A stretch of DNA of 64,000 nt, taken from assembly GCA_011033025.1 (NCBI GenBank), contig WFMF01000189.1, positions 1 to 64,000 on the forward strand, read 5' to 3'. Origin of the DNA: Beroe forskalii (taxonomy: Eukaryota > Ctenophora > Nuda > Beroida > Beroidae). This document shows positions 33,963-45,900 of the stretch, in pieces. A program made the position numbers and the translations under genes. Positions within the stretch are counted from its first letter, which is position 1; every line of letters begins with the position of its first letter. Under the pieces are notes generated by a model. It was given only the letters and a program-made list of their open reading frames with translations. It was not told the origin of the DNA and searched no databases.

Positions 33963-36900
33963 GGTGCTGGGCCCCACTCGGGGAGGGTTGCTGCATGTAC
34001 CCACTCGGGCTAGGCACGGCAGCGGGCGAGGGGGGCATGTATTGGGGCGTCTGAGGGGACATGAGCGAGGAGATCACTGCTGGAGAAGGGGCGCCTGGGA
34101 AGGTAACTTGGGGTTATAAGTGCAGGACACTAAATCCTTGTTTCTTTGAACAAGTCACCAAATTGAACCAAATTCTGAAAGTCCAACTTTAATAACCACC
34201 CATGAGAGTGGATTTAAAGTTGAACTGTCAGAATGGGGTTTAATAATTTGATTATTGAAAATTAATCAAGAAACAAGGTAATTGATTAACTGGCTGCCCA
34301 CTCACCCATGGGCGACGGGGCGGGTTGTACGAAAGTTCCCGGGTTCTGGGGCGAGGGCTGGGGTTTGCTGGCTGGTGATGGGTTGTGGTAGCCCGGTGTG
34401 TTGGGTTGCTGGTTGTAAACCGGGGTTCCGGGGTACCCTGCGGGGGAGAGGGTCATGAGAAGCAGCTGAGGCTGAAAACCCGCAGAACTTAAATGGAAGA
34501 TATAACTTAAACATCCAATTGTGAGGTATAACTGATAATACTCCAGTAGCCCAGGCAAAGTCAGTATGCAACATTCGAGTGGACAAAGTTGCTCAACGGT
34601 TTTGGGTACTTCCAACTGTGCTTTATCGAAAAAATTCACTGCCCTTCCGTGAATCGACGTCATGGGTGGTGCTACGGCCACGCCCATTTTTCGCATGTTT
34701 AAATAGCTGTAACTCCGGTTCCTTTTGGAGTTGGGAGTAAACGTTCCACCTTAAAATGACCGCAATGGACACATTATGCCAGGCGGATGATGGTTTCGAA
34801 GCCCTCAGACCTTTCGTTTTCGAGTTACAGCCAAAAACTGATTTTTCGTCACCCGCGAGCCAACGCAAGGTAAAAATCGTAACTTTCGTTCCTTTTGGAG
34901 TTCAGCATGAAACAACCAGGTTAAAATGACCGTTATCACCCAATGTTGGGGGGAAGATGATGGTTTTGAAGCCTTACGACCTTCTATTTTGTAGAAAGTG
35001 CACAAAAATAGGGATTTAAAAGCAGTTACAAAGCCATCGGACCATATCGAAACTGAATCATTTTTTCTTCGCATACTCCAGGATGTAAGCAACGGTTACT
35101 AGCCCTTCAGATAATGTAGAATCGATGTAGCTTTATCATGATATCTGTTCTTGATGGTGATCTTGAAGTCCATATTTACCATGCCATTTTTAAGGTCACG
35201 CACAGGCTTGATATTTCATAACTTAGCTCAGGAAGGTTATGGGACATAGAGACTTTGTTTTGGACACCAACGAAGCGCAAAGGCCATGTTTGTATACAAC
35301 TTGTTCCTTAGCATATGCTTTAAAATGCTCAGGAAGAGACTTATGGGCGAAGAACTGATTTTCGGGGCACCAGCAGGACATAGCAGAGTAGATTTTTGTA
35401 AATTGGCCCAGGAAAGTCATTGACACTTCGTTTTGGGTGCAAATGAATTGTATTATCAATGTTTATGTACAACTTGGTCAATGTTAATGAACATTATATT
35501 ATACCCTAAAATGTTCAGCAAGAGAGTTATGGGCTAAAAAACTGATATTTCGATTGGTGTCCACAGGGCAAAGTGGAGGCGATTATTGTACCTTAGCCCA
35601 GGGAGATCATAGAGACTTCGCTTTGGGCGCACTGCACAAATGGAGTGCAATGGTCATGTTTATTCTTTTATTACAACTTGCTCCTTTGCTAATAAACATA
35701 AGCCCTAAAATAGTAAAATGGTCAGGAAGGGAGTGATGGGCAAAAACTGATATTTGGGCACCTGTGATGCATATCACCTTCCTATTGTACCCCTTTTCCA
35801 CTTGCCATGGGGACCCAATTAGACCGCCAGCTGCTGTAGGCAGCCTGTGATCTAATCTGCTATTGAGTTTGAGCTTGGTGTAGTGGAGGTATTTTTATCT
35901 ACATACCTACTACAGTACAAAGGTGCTGCAATATGATCAACCATGTCTCTGTAGATCATATGTCTCTAGAGATCATTTAGATCTCTATGTAGATCTGGAA
36001 TGTTTCTCAAGAGGCTTCCAAGTTGAGGATGATCAAGGCAAGAATTGATCAGCAAACGAGTGACTTTACATTGATTTCGTGAGGGTTGTTGCCTTTTTAT
36101 TCATTGGGGGTATTTTAAAACAGCAGCTTCCGAGTCAAGGGTGATCATAGAAGAAGGATCCTAGGTTGTGCATAATCACATACCGCTCTCTACGCCTCTG
36201 GAGGGACATCAGACCAAGCCTGTTCAACCTTTCCCAGAAGGATATCCAATGATGGTGCATGTAAAAGCTCATCCAGTTTTTTCATGGCTAAGATAGGCAC
36301 TTCCCAGTAGTGCTTCCATTTATGATGTGCAGCGTGTAAAACTTTTATTTGGTCTTAAAAAGTAAAAAGAAGAGAAATGGCCATGTTTATCTAGAAATTG
36401 TTTTAAAAAATCATATGTATAAGTATAAACATGGCTACCGGGCTTCTTATACTCTTATTAAAGACCAATACGAAGTCTCTATGTAGGCAGCAACCCTTTC
36501 AAAATCACTGTTCAATCACTCATTTGCCGTACTTCGTCAGAGTTTGTGGAATGCTGTTCTAAAAGACAATTATGTCCTCCATCCTTCGAGGCATTCAAAT
36601 CAAGACTGACATCCAACCTTTTAACTTGATCACCCTCAACTTGGAAGCCTCTTGGAAGCCTCTTGATCTACCTCAAGTTCTAGGCTACACTTCACCAAAC
36701 TCAAACTCAATACTAGATTTGGCCACGGGCTGCATACAGCAGGTGCAAGGGGACAAGGGGGACAATAGAGCAATAGGAAGGTTCTATGCATCCCAGTTGC
36801 CCAAATATCAGTTTTTGCCCATAACTCCCTTCCTGATTTCCTGACCATTTTAGGGTATATGTTTATTAGCAAAGTAAGAAGTTGTAATAAAAGAATAAAC

Positions 36901-39900
36901 ATGGCCATTGCACTCTGTTTGTGCAGTGCGCCCAAAGCAAAGTCTCTATGATCTCCCTGGGCTAAGGTACAATAATCACCTCCACTTTGCCCTGTGGACA
37001 CCCATCGAAATATCAGTTTTTTCGCCCATAACCCTTTTGCTGAACATGTTAGGGGACAATATAATGTTTATTATCATTTAACAAGTTGTACATAAACATG
37101 GCTATTACAATTCATTTGCACCCAAAACGAAGTGTCAACGATTTTCCTGGGCCAATATACAAAAATCTACTCTGCTATGTCCTGCTGGTGCCCCGAAAAT
37201 CAGTTCTTCGCCCATAAGTCTCTTCCTGAGCATTTTAAAAGCATATGCTAAGGAACAAGTTGTATACAAACATGGCCTTTGCGCTTCGTTGGTGTCCAAA
37301 ACAAAGTCTCTACGTCCTATAACCTTCCTGAGCTAAGTTATGAAATATCAAGCCTGCGCGTGACCTTAAAAATGGCGTGGTTAATATGGACTTCAAGATC
37401 GCCATCAAGATCAGATGTCATGATAAAGCTACATCGATTCTACATGATCTGAAGGGCTAGTAACCGTTGCTAACGGATGGACCTTACATCCTGGAGTATG
37501 TGGAGAAAAAATGATATAGTTTCGATAAGGTCCGATGGCTTTGTAACTGCTTTTAAATCCCTATTTTTGTGCACTTTCTACAAAATAGAAGGTCGTAAGG
37601 CTTCAAAACCATCATCTTCCCCCAACATTGGGTGATAACGGTCATTTTAACCTGGTTGTTTCATGCTGAACTCCAAAAGGAACGAAAGTTACGATTTTTA
37701 CCTTGCGTTGGCTCGCGGGTGACGAAAAATCAGTTTTTTGGCTGTAACTCGAAAACGAAAGGTCTGAGGGCTTCAAAACCATCATCCGCCTGGCATAATG
37801 TGTCCATTGCGGTCATTTTAAGGTGGAACGTTTGCTCCCAACTCCAAAAGGAACCGGAGTTACAGCCGTTTAAACATGCGAAAAATGGGCGTGGCCGTAG
37901 CACCACCCATGACGTCGATTCACGGAAGGGCAGTGAATTTTTTCGATAAAGCACAGTTGGAAGTACCAAAAACCGTTGAGCAACTTTGTCCACTCGAATG
38001 TTGCATACTGACTTTGCCACTTAAAATGCTGTCCTGATGCCACAAAACATTACCTGGTGTATTAGGCTGATTCTGAGGGGTAGGCACTGAGCCCTGACCC
38101 GCGGGTGCACTGAAACTGGGCGTGGCGGGCTGCGGGCTGGCTCCGGGGTACTTGGCACCCTGGTCCGTGGAAAAGGCAGTGGTTACCAGCACTTCCACTG
38201 TGGCTCCGTCCACTCTGAGGCAGTGAGGTGGTAAGAGAGCTCACGTGAAACTTTTCATCGGTAGAGCGACTTGAAATAGAGACAAAAAATGTGATTGATC
38301 ATTCAGGCAACATCCATCTAATAATTTGTGTAATTCGTAACTAACTTCTTGGCGATGGTTTCGAGCATCTTGCCGAGCAGCTTGACAGGACTGAACTTGG
38401 AACCCCTGGAGGTTGGGGCTGCAGCTGCGTCCCTGACACAGTACTCATCTTCCTGGTAACACGTGATGTCCAGTGCTAGACAGTTCCGGTACAGCAATCT
38501 GGGAGGGGATGTTACTGTTATAGAGGAAAGAAGGGGGGACGCAGGAGGGAAGGAGGGGGGGCAGTTATCAACTCCATGCGATAAGTATTTCATGAAAATG
38601 GGGTGATTGATAGGCTACAAGGTACAGCTAAAGGCTACCGATGTGTTTGTGTTTCAACCACAGGATGCACTGGCGACAACTGTGCGAATTCATACAATCG
38701 AATCCCAACCCCCCCCCCCCCCCGTACCTGAAGGTATTGGCTGAGTGAGGGAAGCAGGTCCACAGACTCCTGCACAAGCTACTGGCCTTGTCCAGGCCCC
38801 AGTAGGAGACCTTGGGGAGTCTGTAGGAGATACTGCACAGGTGTGCTGTCCTTTGGAGCGTGTAGAGCAGTTTGAAGATGCTCTGATGCGTGCCCAGCTC
38901 ATGCTCCAGATGCTCCTGAAGATGGGGGTTAGGGTGGTCCAATTTTTATCAGTGTTTGTTCAACAATTGCATTTTGGCCCAAAATCCAACCACAATTTTG
39001 GGGTCCAAATCGGTCGGGAAGCCTTGGCACGGGGTGTTGCGATCGGTCCTGGCTTGCTTTTCCAACATAACACCACTAATGGGACTGAAGGAAAGAGCCC
39101 CGAATGGTATCGAAATTAAAGACGACAATGACATTTCTCCAGAGCACTAAGAAATCCGCATAATAAAAGACTTGTGTATAAGGATGAATATGGAAGAGCA
39201 GTACACCGTTTGGAAGTGAAATTGTCTTACCCTGACGAGGCAATGGGGATTTGGTCTCCCTCCTCTGGATTGGTAGAACACTAGTCTGTACCTGAAGAGG
39301 AAACACATGGATTACTGGATCTCTTAAAAAGGTAAACGTAGTCAAAGCGGAGGTCGAGCGTCAAGGACGTGATATCAAATGCTACAAAAAGAAAAAAATG
39401 TTAGCTAATTTCACTTTCGATATTTAAATAAACTGCTATTTAAATCAACTGTTGATTTAAATATCGAAATTGAAAATAACTATTTGAATCTTTTTCTAAT
39501 AGCAGAGTTTTTTCATAAGATTTATAAATCTTATGACAACTCTCTGCTTTTTGACTGCTGAATGTGCCTCACTTCGTCTGTCGGAGGTTGATGAAGCACT
39601 CGAACTCCACATTATCCACTGTGTAGGTCAGTACGATGCTGTGGAAGTTGTAGAGCTTGATACGACCCAGACTGGTGTTCTTCAGGGACTGGAAGTTGTA
39701 GAGGAGGGTGAAGAGGAAGTGAATCTCCTTCCATTTCTGGGAGAAGTTCTCTACCACCAGCTTCAAACTCTGCCGAGGGGGGAGTGGGTGAGAGTTTTGT
39801 TAAGGGAATCTAACAAAATGCAATTTAACTGTGATGATTGACTAAGTTGGATGATTCAATAACTATAAACATTGGTGATTGATTCTTTTAAAATTTGTCA

Positions 39901-42900
39901 AATAAGGCATGACAATTTAGTATATCTGGAATATTTTCAAAAGAAAATAAATCTGTTCCTCACGTTGGAGTAGAGAGTCTGGACCACTCCACACGTGTTG
40001 GAAGGAGCATCTTGTGGTTGGTGTCAAATACCAGGGAATACTTGATAACGGGAGGACTGACACAGTGAACGTGAACTGTGAGATCCTGAGGGGTGATATC
40101 AATTCTTCAATAGAAATAATCGATTACATCGGACTACAGTATTTGTAATTGACAATTGTTCAATATTGCGACGTTTGACAGTTGAGAAATCAGGTTTGGA
40201 CTTTGGAATTTAACGCTTCAATCTCTTCTCCTGATTCCCTTGACTCTAACATCCCCATTACCCATCATGACTGAACCCTTCTGCACTGCAACAATAATTC
40301 AGAATTGCAGATCGTAAGAGCACTAAACTCGGCAGCATATTAGCTTACCCATAGGATTGCGAAATCTTCAAGAAATTGCCCAATCAGCGAGGGAGTTTGC
40401 AGTAAACTCGCACGCTGGTTGGCCAATGCCAAATGGACCTGTGGGTAAACTAATATGCCGTCGAAATTTACCAAGAGGAGTTGTTTGAGCACTAACCATG
40501 AGGAGATGTTTGAGGACTAATCATGAGGAGTTGTTTGAGGATTAACCATGAGGAGTTGTTTGAGGACTAACCATGGGAAGTTGTTTGAGGACTAACCATG
40601 GGAAGTTGTTTGAGGACTAACCATGGGAAGTTGTTTGAGGACTAACCATGAGGAGTTGTTTGAGGATTAACCATGAGGAGTTGTTTGAGGATTAACCATG
40701 AGGAGTTGTTTGAGGACTAACCATGAGGAGTTGTTTGAGGACTAATCATGAGGAGTTGTTTGAGGACTAACTATGGGAAGTTGTTTGAGGACTAACCATG
40801 GGAAGTTGTTTGAGGACTAACCATGAAGAGTTGTTTGAGGACTAACCATGAGGAGTTGTTTGAGGACTAACCATGAGGAGTTGCTTGAGGACTAACCATG
40901 AGGAGTTGTTTGAGGACGGGGTGGTTGGTGGGCAGGTTGAGGAGTTTGAGACACCAGTTCCCGCCCTGCGGGATGATCCCCAGACACTTCTGACCCTTCT
41001 TCTTCCACTCCTGTTCCAGGTTTGATGTACAGGATGGCTCGTTCCATCTGTTGGGGGAGATTGTCAATAATGGGGAATGAGGTTCAGTTACTGAGTTTTA
41101 TCTCATTATGAGACATAATCATGAGCGAGTAACATAAGATCACTTTAATGTGGTGCAGAACGTACGATATCAAACTTTTACCCAAAGCGAAAACTGCAAA
41201 AGTGTGTTATTTTCAGGTGCCATTCTCAGTTGAAGACATCGAAAGCTCGGAATCTTACAGACCTTCATTATAACATCTATGGGTGTCATGGTGTCTATGT
41301 CAATGATGGAGAAGACGGAGATGTCTTTGACCTCCGTGCAGGCGGTGATTCTGTTGATTTGAGGCGGTTGTTACAACGAAAGGTCGAATCAAGACAATCT
41401 GCAACATAGAAGGTTCTAAACCTGAACAAAATCATTGCCCTCAATCAGGGCTAAAGCGGAACCTTATCAGTACTAGAACAGGCCAGCGCCCAAAATCAGA
41501 GCGATATCAGTCCGAAATAAGAGCTAAATCTGAACAAACCAGACCTAAATTCAGTGCAATGGTAGTCACCTGTTGATGACTGTGTGCTTGTTGTCTGGGG
41601 TATTAATGAGGGGTTCCAACTTTAACAGCAGGTATCTAAGCTTCCTGTTCTGCAGATCAACAGCCTAGAATAGGAAAAATAAAGCGATGATTCATTGATG
41701 AGGTACAGGTATATTGGTACATTATGATTTGTAGAAATCACTGTCATATGTTCGCATCAAGCTTTACCATGCTGGATTGCGGGAACAATTCGTAGAAATT
41801 ATCACACTTCACGGTTACTTAAGTACTTACCAGGCAGTAGTCGGCGTTTGACTTGAATCTGATGTAGAGCGCAGCGGTGACAGAGCTGAGCAGTTCGCTA
41901 GTGACCTGGTTGTGGAGGGTAAAGGGCACCAAGTGGTGCCGTATCTGATGGATCAGCAGCGCGTTCTTGATCAGGATCAGATCAACTCTCATTCTGAGGG
42001 TAAAATAGGAGATAGGAAGACATGAAGTTTACTGGAGATATTTAAATCAATCATGCAATTACCGCTACGATTCTAAACAAACTTTACGATCATATTGAAT
42101 GTTTGTTGAAAGGAAGTGAAAGAACTAAAACCATTATTTTGAATCTCGTAATATGCAAATTAGCGTTACCTGATCTTATTGAGTGCCTCTGAAAGGGGTG
42201 AATTATCGTTGACAGCCTTGGTTATCTCCCCCAGAACTATGCTGAAGTTGCAGGAGCAAATGATGAAACCGGTGAAGTGATCCACGAAGAACTTGAGCTT
42301 TATCCGACCTTGTAACATCGTCACCAGCTCGTCACAGCTTAGCGCAATAATCTGGGTGATTTTATGTAAAATGACTCGTTCAAGAGGACTTCAATCATAT
42401 ACATGTACTAGGAAAAGATTCCAAAAAGACCCAGAAATCCGTCACCAACCGTGGATGCCCGACTTCGTTTAGCCTATAGCTACGGAGGGTCATCCGATAA
42501 CGATAAAGTTGAGATTTCTTAACTGCTAGAATATACTAAAAAGACATCAAGGTATCTTCTGAATAGCGCAAATCTCGACATCCTTTTCCAGTGCCAGTCT
42601 GTCTCTGACTTTAGCAAGCAGTTCGTAAGAGCGGTGTTCTATGGTGTCCATCAGTAGGTTATCCATGGAAAGCCGTGACAAATCCAGTTTAAAAAAGTAC
42701 AGGTCCTGAGGTTTTCCCTTCCTCCAATCACCTTTTTTATTTTACAAAACAAATTGAGAAGTATAAGCTTTAAAAGAAAAACGAAAAGAAGCTCCTATAT
42801 GAGATGGTTATTGGTTGAACAGCGCAAACATTTCGGAAACTGGATGAATGGACCTCACATGGATTATTGCATGTCTTAATATCTTTATTCTTTTATTCAT

Positions 42901-45900
42901 TATAACATATCTTACCGTATCTCTGTTGGGTATCTTGCAGATGTCAGGTCGGTGATCAAGTTTCAAGGAGTCCAGGGGATCTCCATCAGGTAGGTATATC
43001 ACTAAGATAGCAGCTGGAGTCGCAAGGTTCATTACACCACTGAAAAGGATGGCGAATAATTAATAATTTGCGGATGGAGTGATCAAAACATTGAATTTGT
43101 GACACTGTAAAGAAGGGACAAGTAAAGAAGGGAAAATCTCGCTTCGGACTTTTTGAGCCACGATGGAACAAGTACTGGCAATGAAATGATACATTGCGCG
43201 GCGCAAAACGCGGCATAAATCGCGCGGCATAAATTAATGTCTAGACATATAAATGTCGCTGCGCGTTACGCAAACCAAATATTGCCATCTTGTGACATTT
43301 ATTATTTGGCAATTCGTGATACCGCTCAAAACTTACTTCCAGTATCGAATGCTCAATCTATTGCCAGGAATGTGCTCGATTACTTGAATCCTGTTGTTCT
43401 TCCACGGGGCATTCGTCATTTTCAGAGCTTGTTGGTACAGAATCTCCAACTGCAATAACAATTCACATAATTAACCGAGAATCACGCTATCAAAATGTAA
43501 GAATCATCGGAATAGAATTTAAAGTGTGTTTATATGCAATAGGGATAACTAAAAGGCACGTAAAGTTTTTGCTTACCTGCAATAACAAACAGAACTGGTG
43601 CGCTACGATACAAAGGTTTTCTAGTGGCTCTTGGTCTGGATCAAATAACCGAGACTGTAGTAACTCAGTTAGATATTCTTTCTGAAATGAAAACAGTGGT
43701 AAAACTAGTGTAGAATGAAAATTCATATTTAGGTGATTTGATAGACATTTGTTGGTCATTAAGCACGACTCTTTCCATAATCTTACCTGTTGCAAGTGGA
43801 CCACTGGTCTGGGGTCATCATCCTTGGGCTTCTGAACCAGAACGTCAAAAGATAACAGTCGCCAGGGGTTCTTAAAATCGTCATTAGGGACCGTGAGTCG
43901 GACACGAGAACTCATGGGGAACTGTCAGGGTCACAAAACCGTGTCCTGGAAATAAAGAGAGCGTGGTCAAAGGACGTGGTCAATGGCTGATTCAGGATCT
44001 GTTGTGAAATCGATTTAATATTTGAAGTTAATTAAGTCAATGATATCTTATAATTTTTCCCTCGACTTGATTTTACCTATTTCGACAGTCTTGTACTTGA
44101 TAGGAATCTTGGACAACACCAGTCTCTGTTCGATTAGACTGGTAAGTTTAGTCAACGTATCACTCCTTTCCTTATCAGAAAGCGTAAGGGACGGGATTAT
44201 CTTATCTTTGATGCAGAGCGGTAATCGCGAGTAGGTGCCAGTCATAAGGACGTCAACTGCTGTGGGGAGCCCGTATACTGGGAAACTGGGGAGGTTTAAA
44301 TTATTAACTTTTAGAAACTCTCTTTCTTCGACAATAAAATTTATTGGTTTTCACATCGTTTTTCATTAAAATTGAATGATGAAATAAAAAGAAGACATAA
44401 TTCAACCAGACAGAAATTCTCCGCTCATCATAAGAGATAAACCTTGCATTCTTAAGTCGTTCCTTGCTGATATTAAACAGATTATCTGCCGTCTCAACGA
44501 ACAATGCCGACTGCTTGTCCAGGAACATGATGATTTCTGTGCACTTGTCAACGCGTGATGCTTTGCAGGCCCATTTCACCAGGGCTAACAGTCTGATAAA
44601 CTGGAGCTGGGTGCGGTTAGAGAACTGGTAGATGGACGTCTTGCGTTCCGTGTCACTTTTACGGGGCAGTCTGCGGAAGTGGGGGAAGAGTGAGGAAGAG
44701 AAAATAAATCAAAAGTAGTGTCAAAGTGTCCAGACGCGTTGGGCAATGTGGTGTCAAGATACGGTAAGGAATGTGGTGTCAAGGTGAGCTAAGGAATGTG
44801 GTGTCAAGGTGCGCTAGGGAATGTGGTGTCAATGTGCGCTAAGGAAGTAAGGAATGTGGTGTCAAGGTGACCTAAGATATGTGGTGTCAACGTGCGCTAG
44901 GAATGTAGTGTCAAGGTACGCTAAGGAATGTGGTGTCAAAGTGAGATAAGGAATGTGGTGTCAAGGTGCACTAAGGAATGTGGTGTCAAGGTGCGCTAAT
45001 GAATGTGGTGTCAAGGTGCGCTAATGAATGTGGTGTCAAGGTGCACTAAGGAATGTGGTGTCAAAGAATGCAAAGCAATGTGGTATGAAAGTGAGGTAAG
45101 GAATGTGGTGTCAGCGTGCGCTAAGGAATGTGGTGTCAAGGTGCGCTTAGGAATGTGGTGTCAAGATACGCTAAGGAAGGTGGTGTCAAGGTGCGCTAAG
45201 GAATGTGGTGTCAAGGTGCACTAAGGAATGTGGTGTCAAGGTGCGCTAATGAATGTGGTGTCAAGGTGCGCTAATGAATGTGGTGTCAAGGTGCACTAAG
45301 GAATGTGGTGTCAAGATGCGCTAAGGAATTTGGTGTCAAGGATTGCGAAGGAATGTGGTGTCAAGGTGCGCTAAGGAATGTGGTGTCAAGGTGCGCTTAG
45401 GAATGTGGTGTCAAGGATTGCAAAGGAATGTGGTGTCAAGGTGCGCTTAGGAATGTGGTGTCAAGGTTCGCTAAGGAATGTGGTGTCAAGGTGCGCTAAG
45501 GAATGTGGTGACAAGGTGCACTAAGGAATGTGGTGACAAGGTGCGCTAAGGAATGTGGTGTCAAGGTGCGCTAAGGAATGTGGTGTCAAGGTGCGCTAAG
45601 GAGTGCGGTGTCAAGGTGCGCTAAGGAGTGCGGTGTCAAGGTGCGCTAAGGAATGTGGTGTCAAGGAATGCAAAGGAATGTGGTGTCAATGTGCTCTAAG
45701 GAATTTGGTGTCAAGGTGCGCTTAGGAATGTGGTGTCAAGGATTGCAAAGGAATGTGGTGTCAAGGTGCGCTTAGGAATGTGGTGTCAAGGTACGCTAAG
45801 GAATGTGGTGTCAAGGTGCGCTAAGGAATGTGGTGTCAAGGTGCACTAAGGAATGTGGTGTCAAGGTGCGCCAAGGAATGTGGTGTCAAGGATTGCAAAG

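Noticed and set aside
38690..38727. Coding glycine run (YGGGGGLG) after MED14 exon 17
   Set aside because: This is a poly-C tract in the intron just after a good GTACGG donor; joining at the donor continues correctly into exon 18.
39350..39410. An extra MED14 exon (frame ITSLTLDLRFDYVY) between exons 15 and 16
   Set aside because: A possible acceptor exists, but splice phases fit neither neighbour, while exons 15 and 16 join perfectly without it.
40475..40900. CRISPR array (regular ~25-bp units)
   Set aside because: Units are contiguous without unique spacers and derive from a MED14 exon/intron boundary in a eukaryotic gene.
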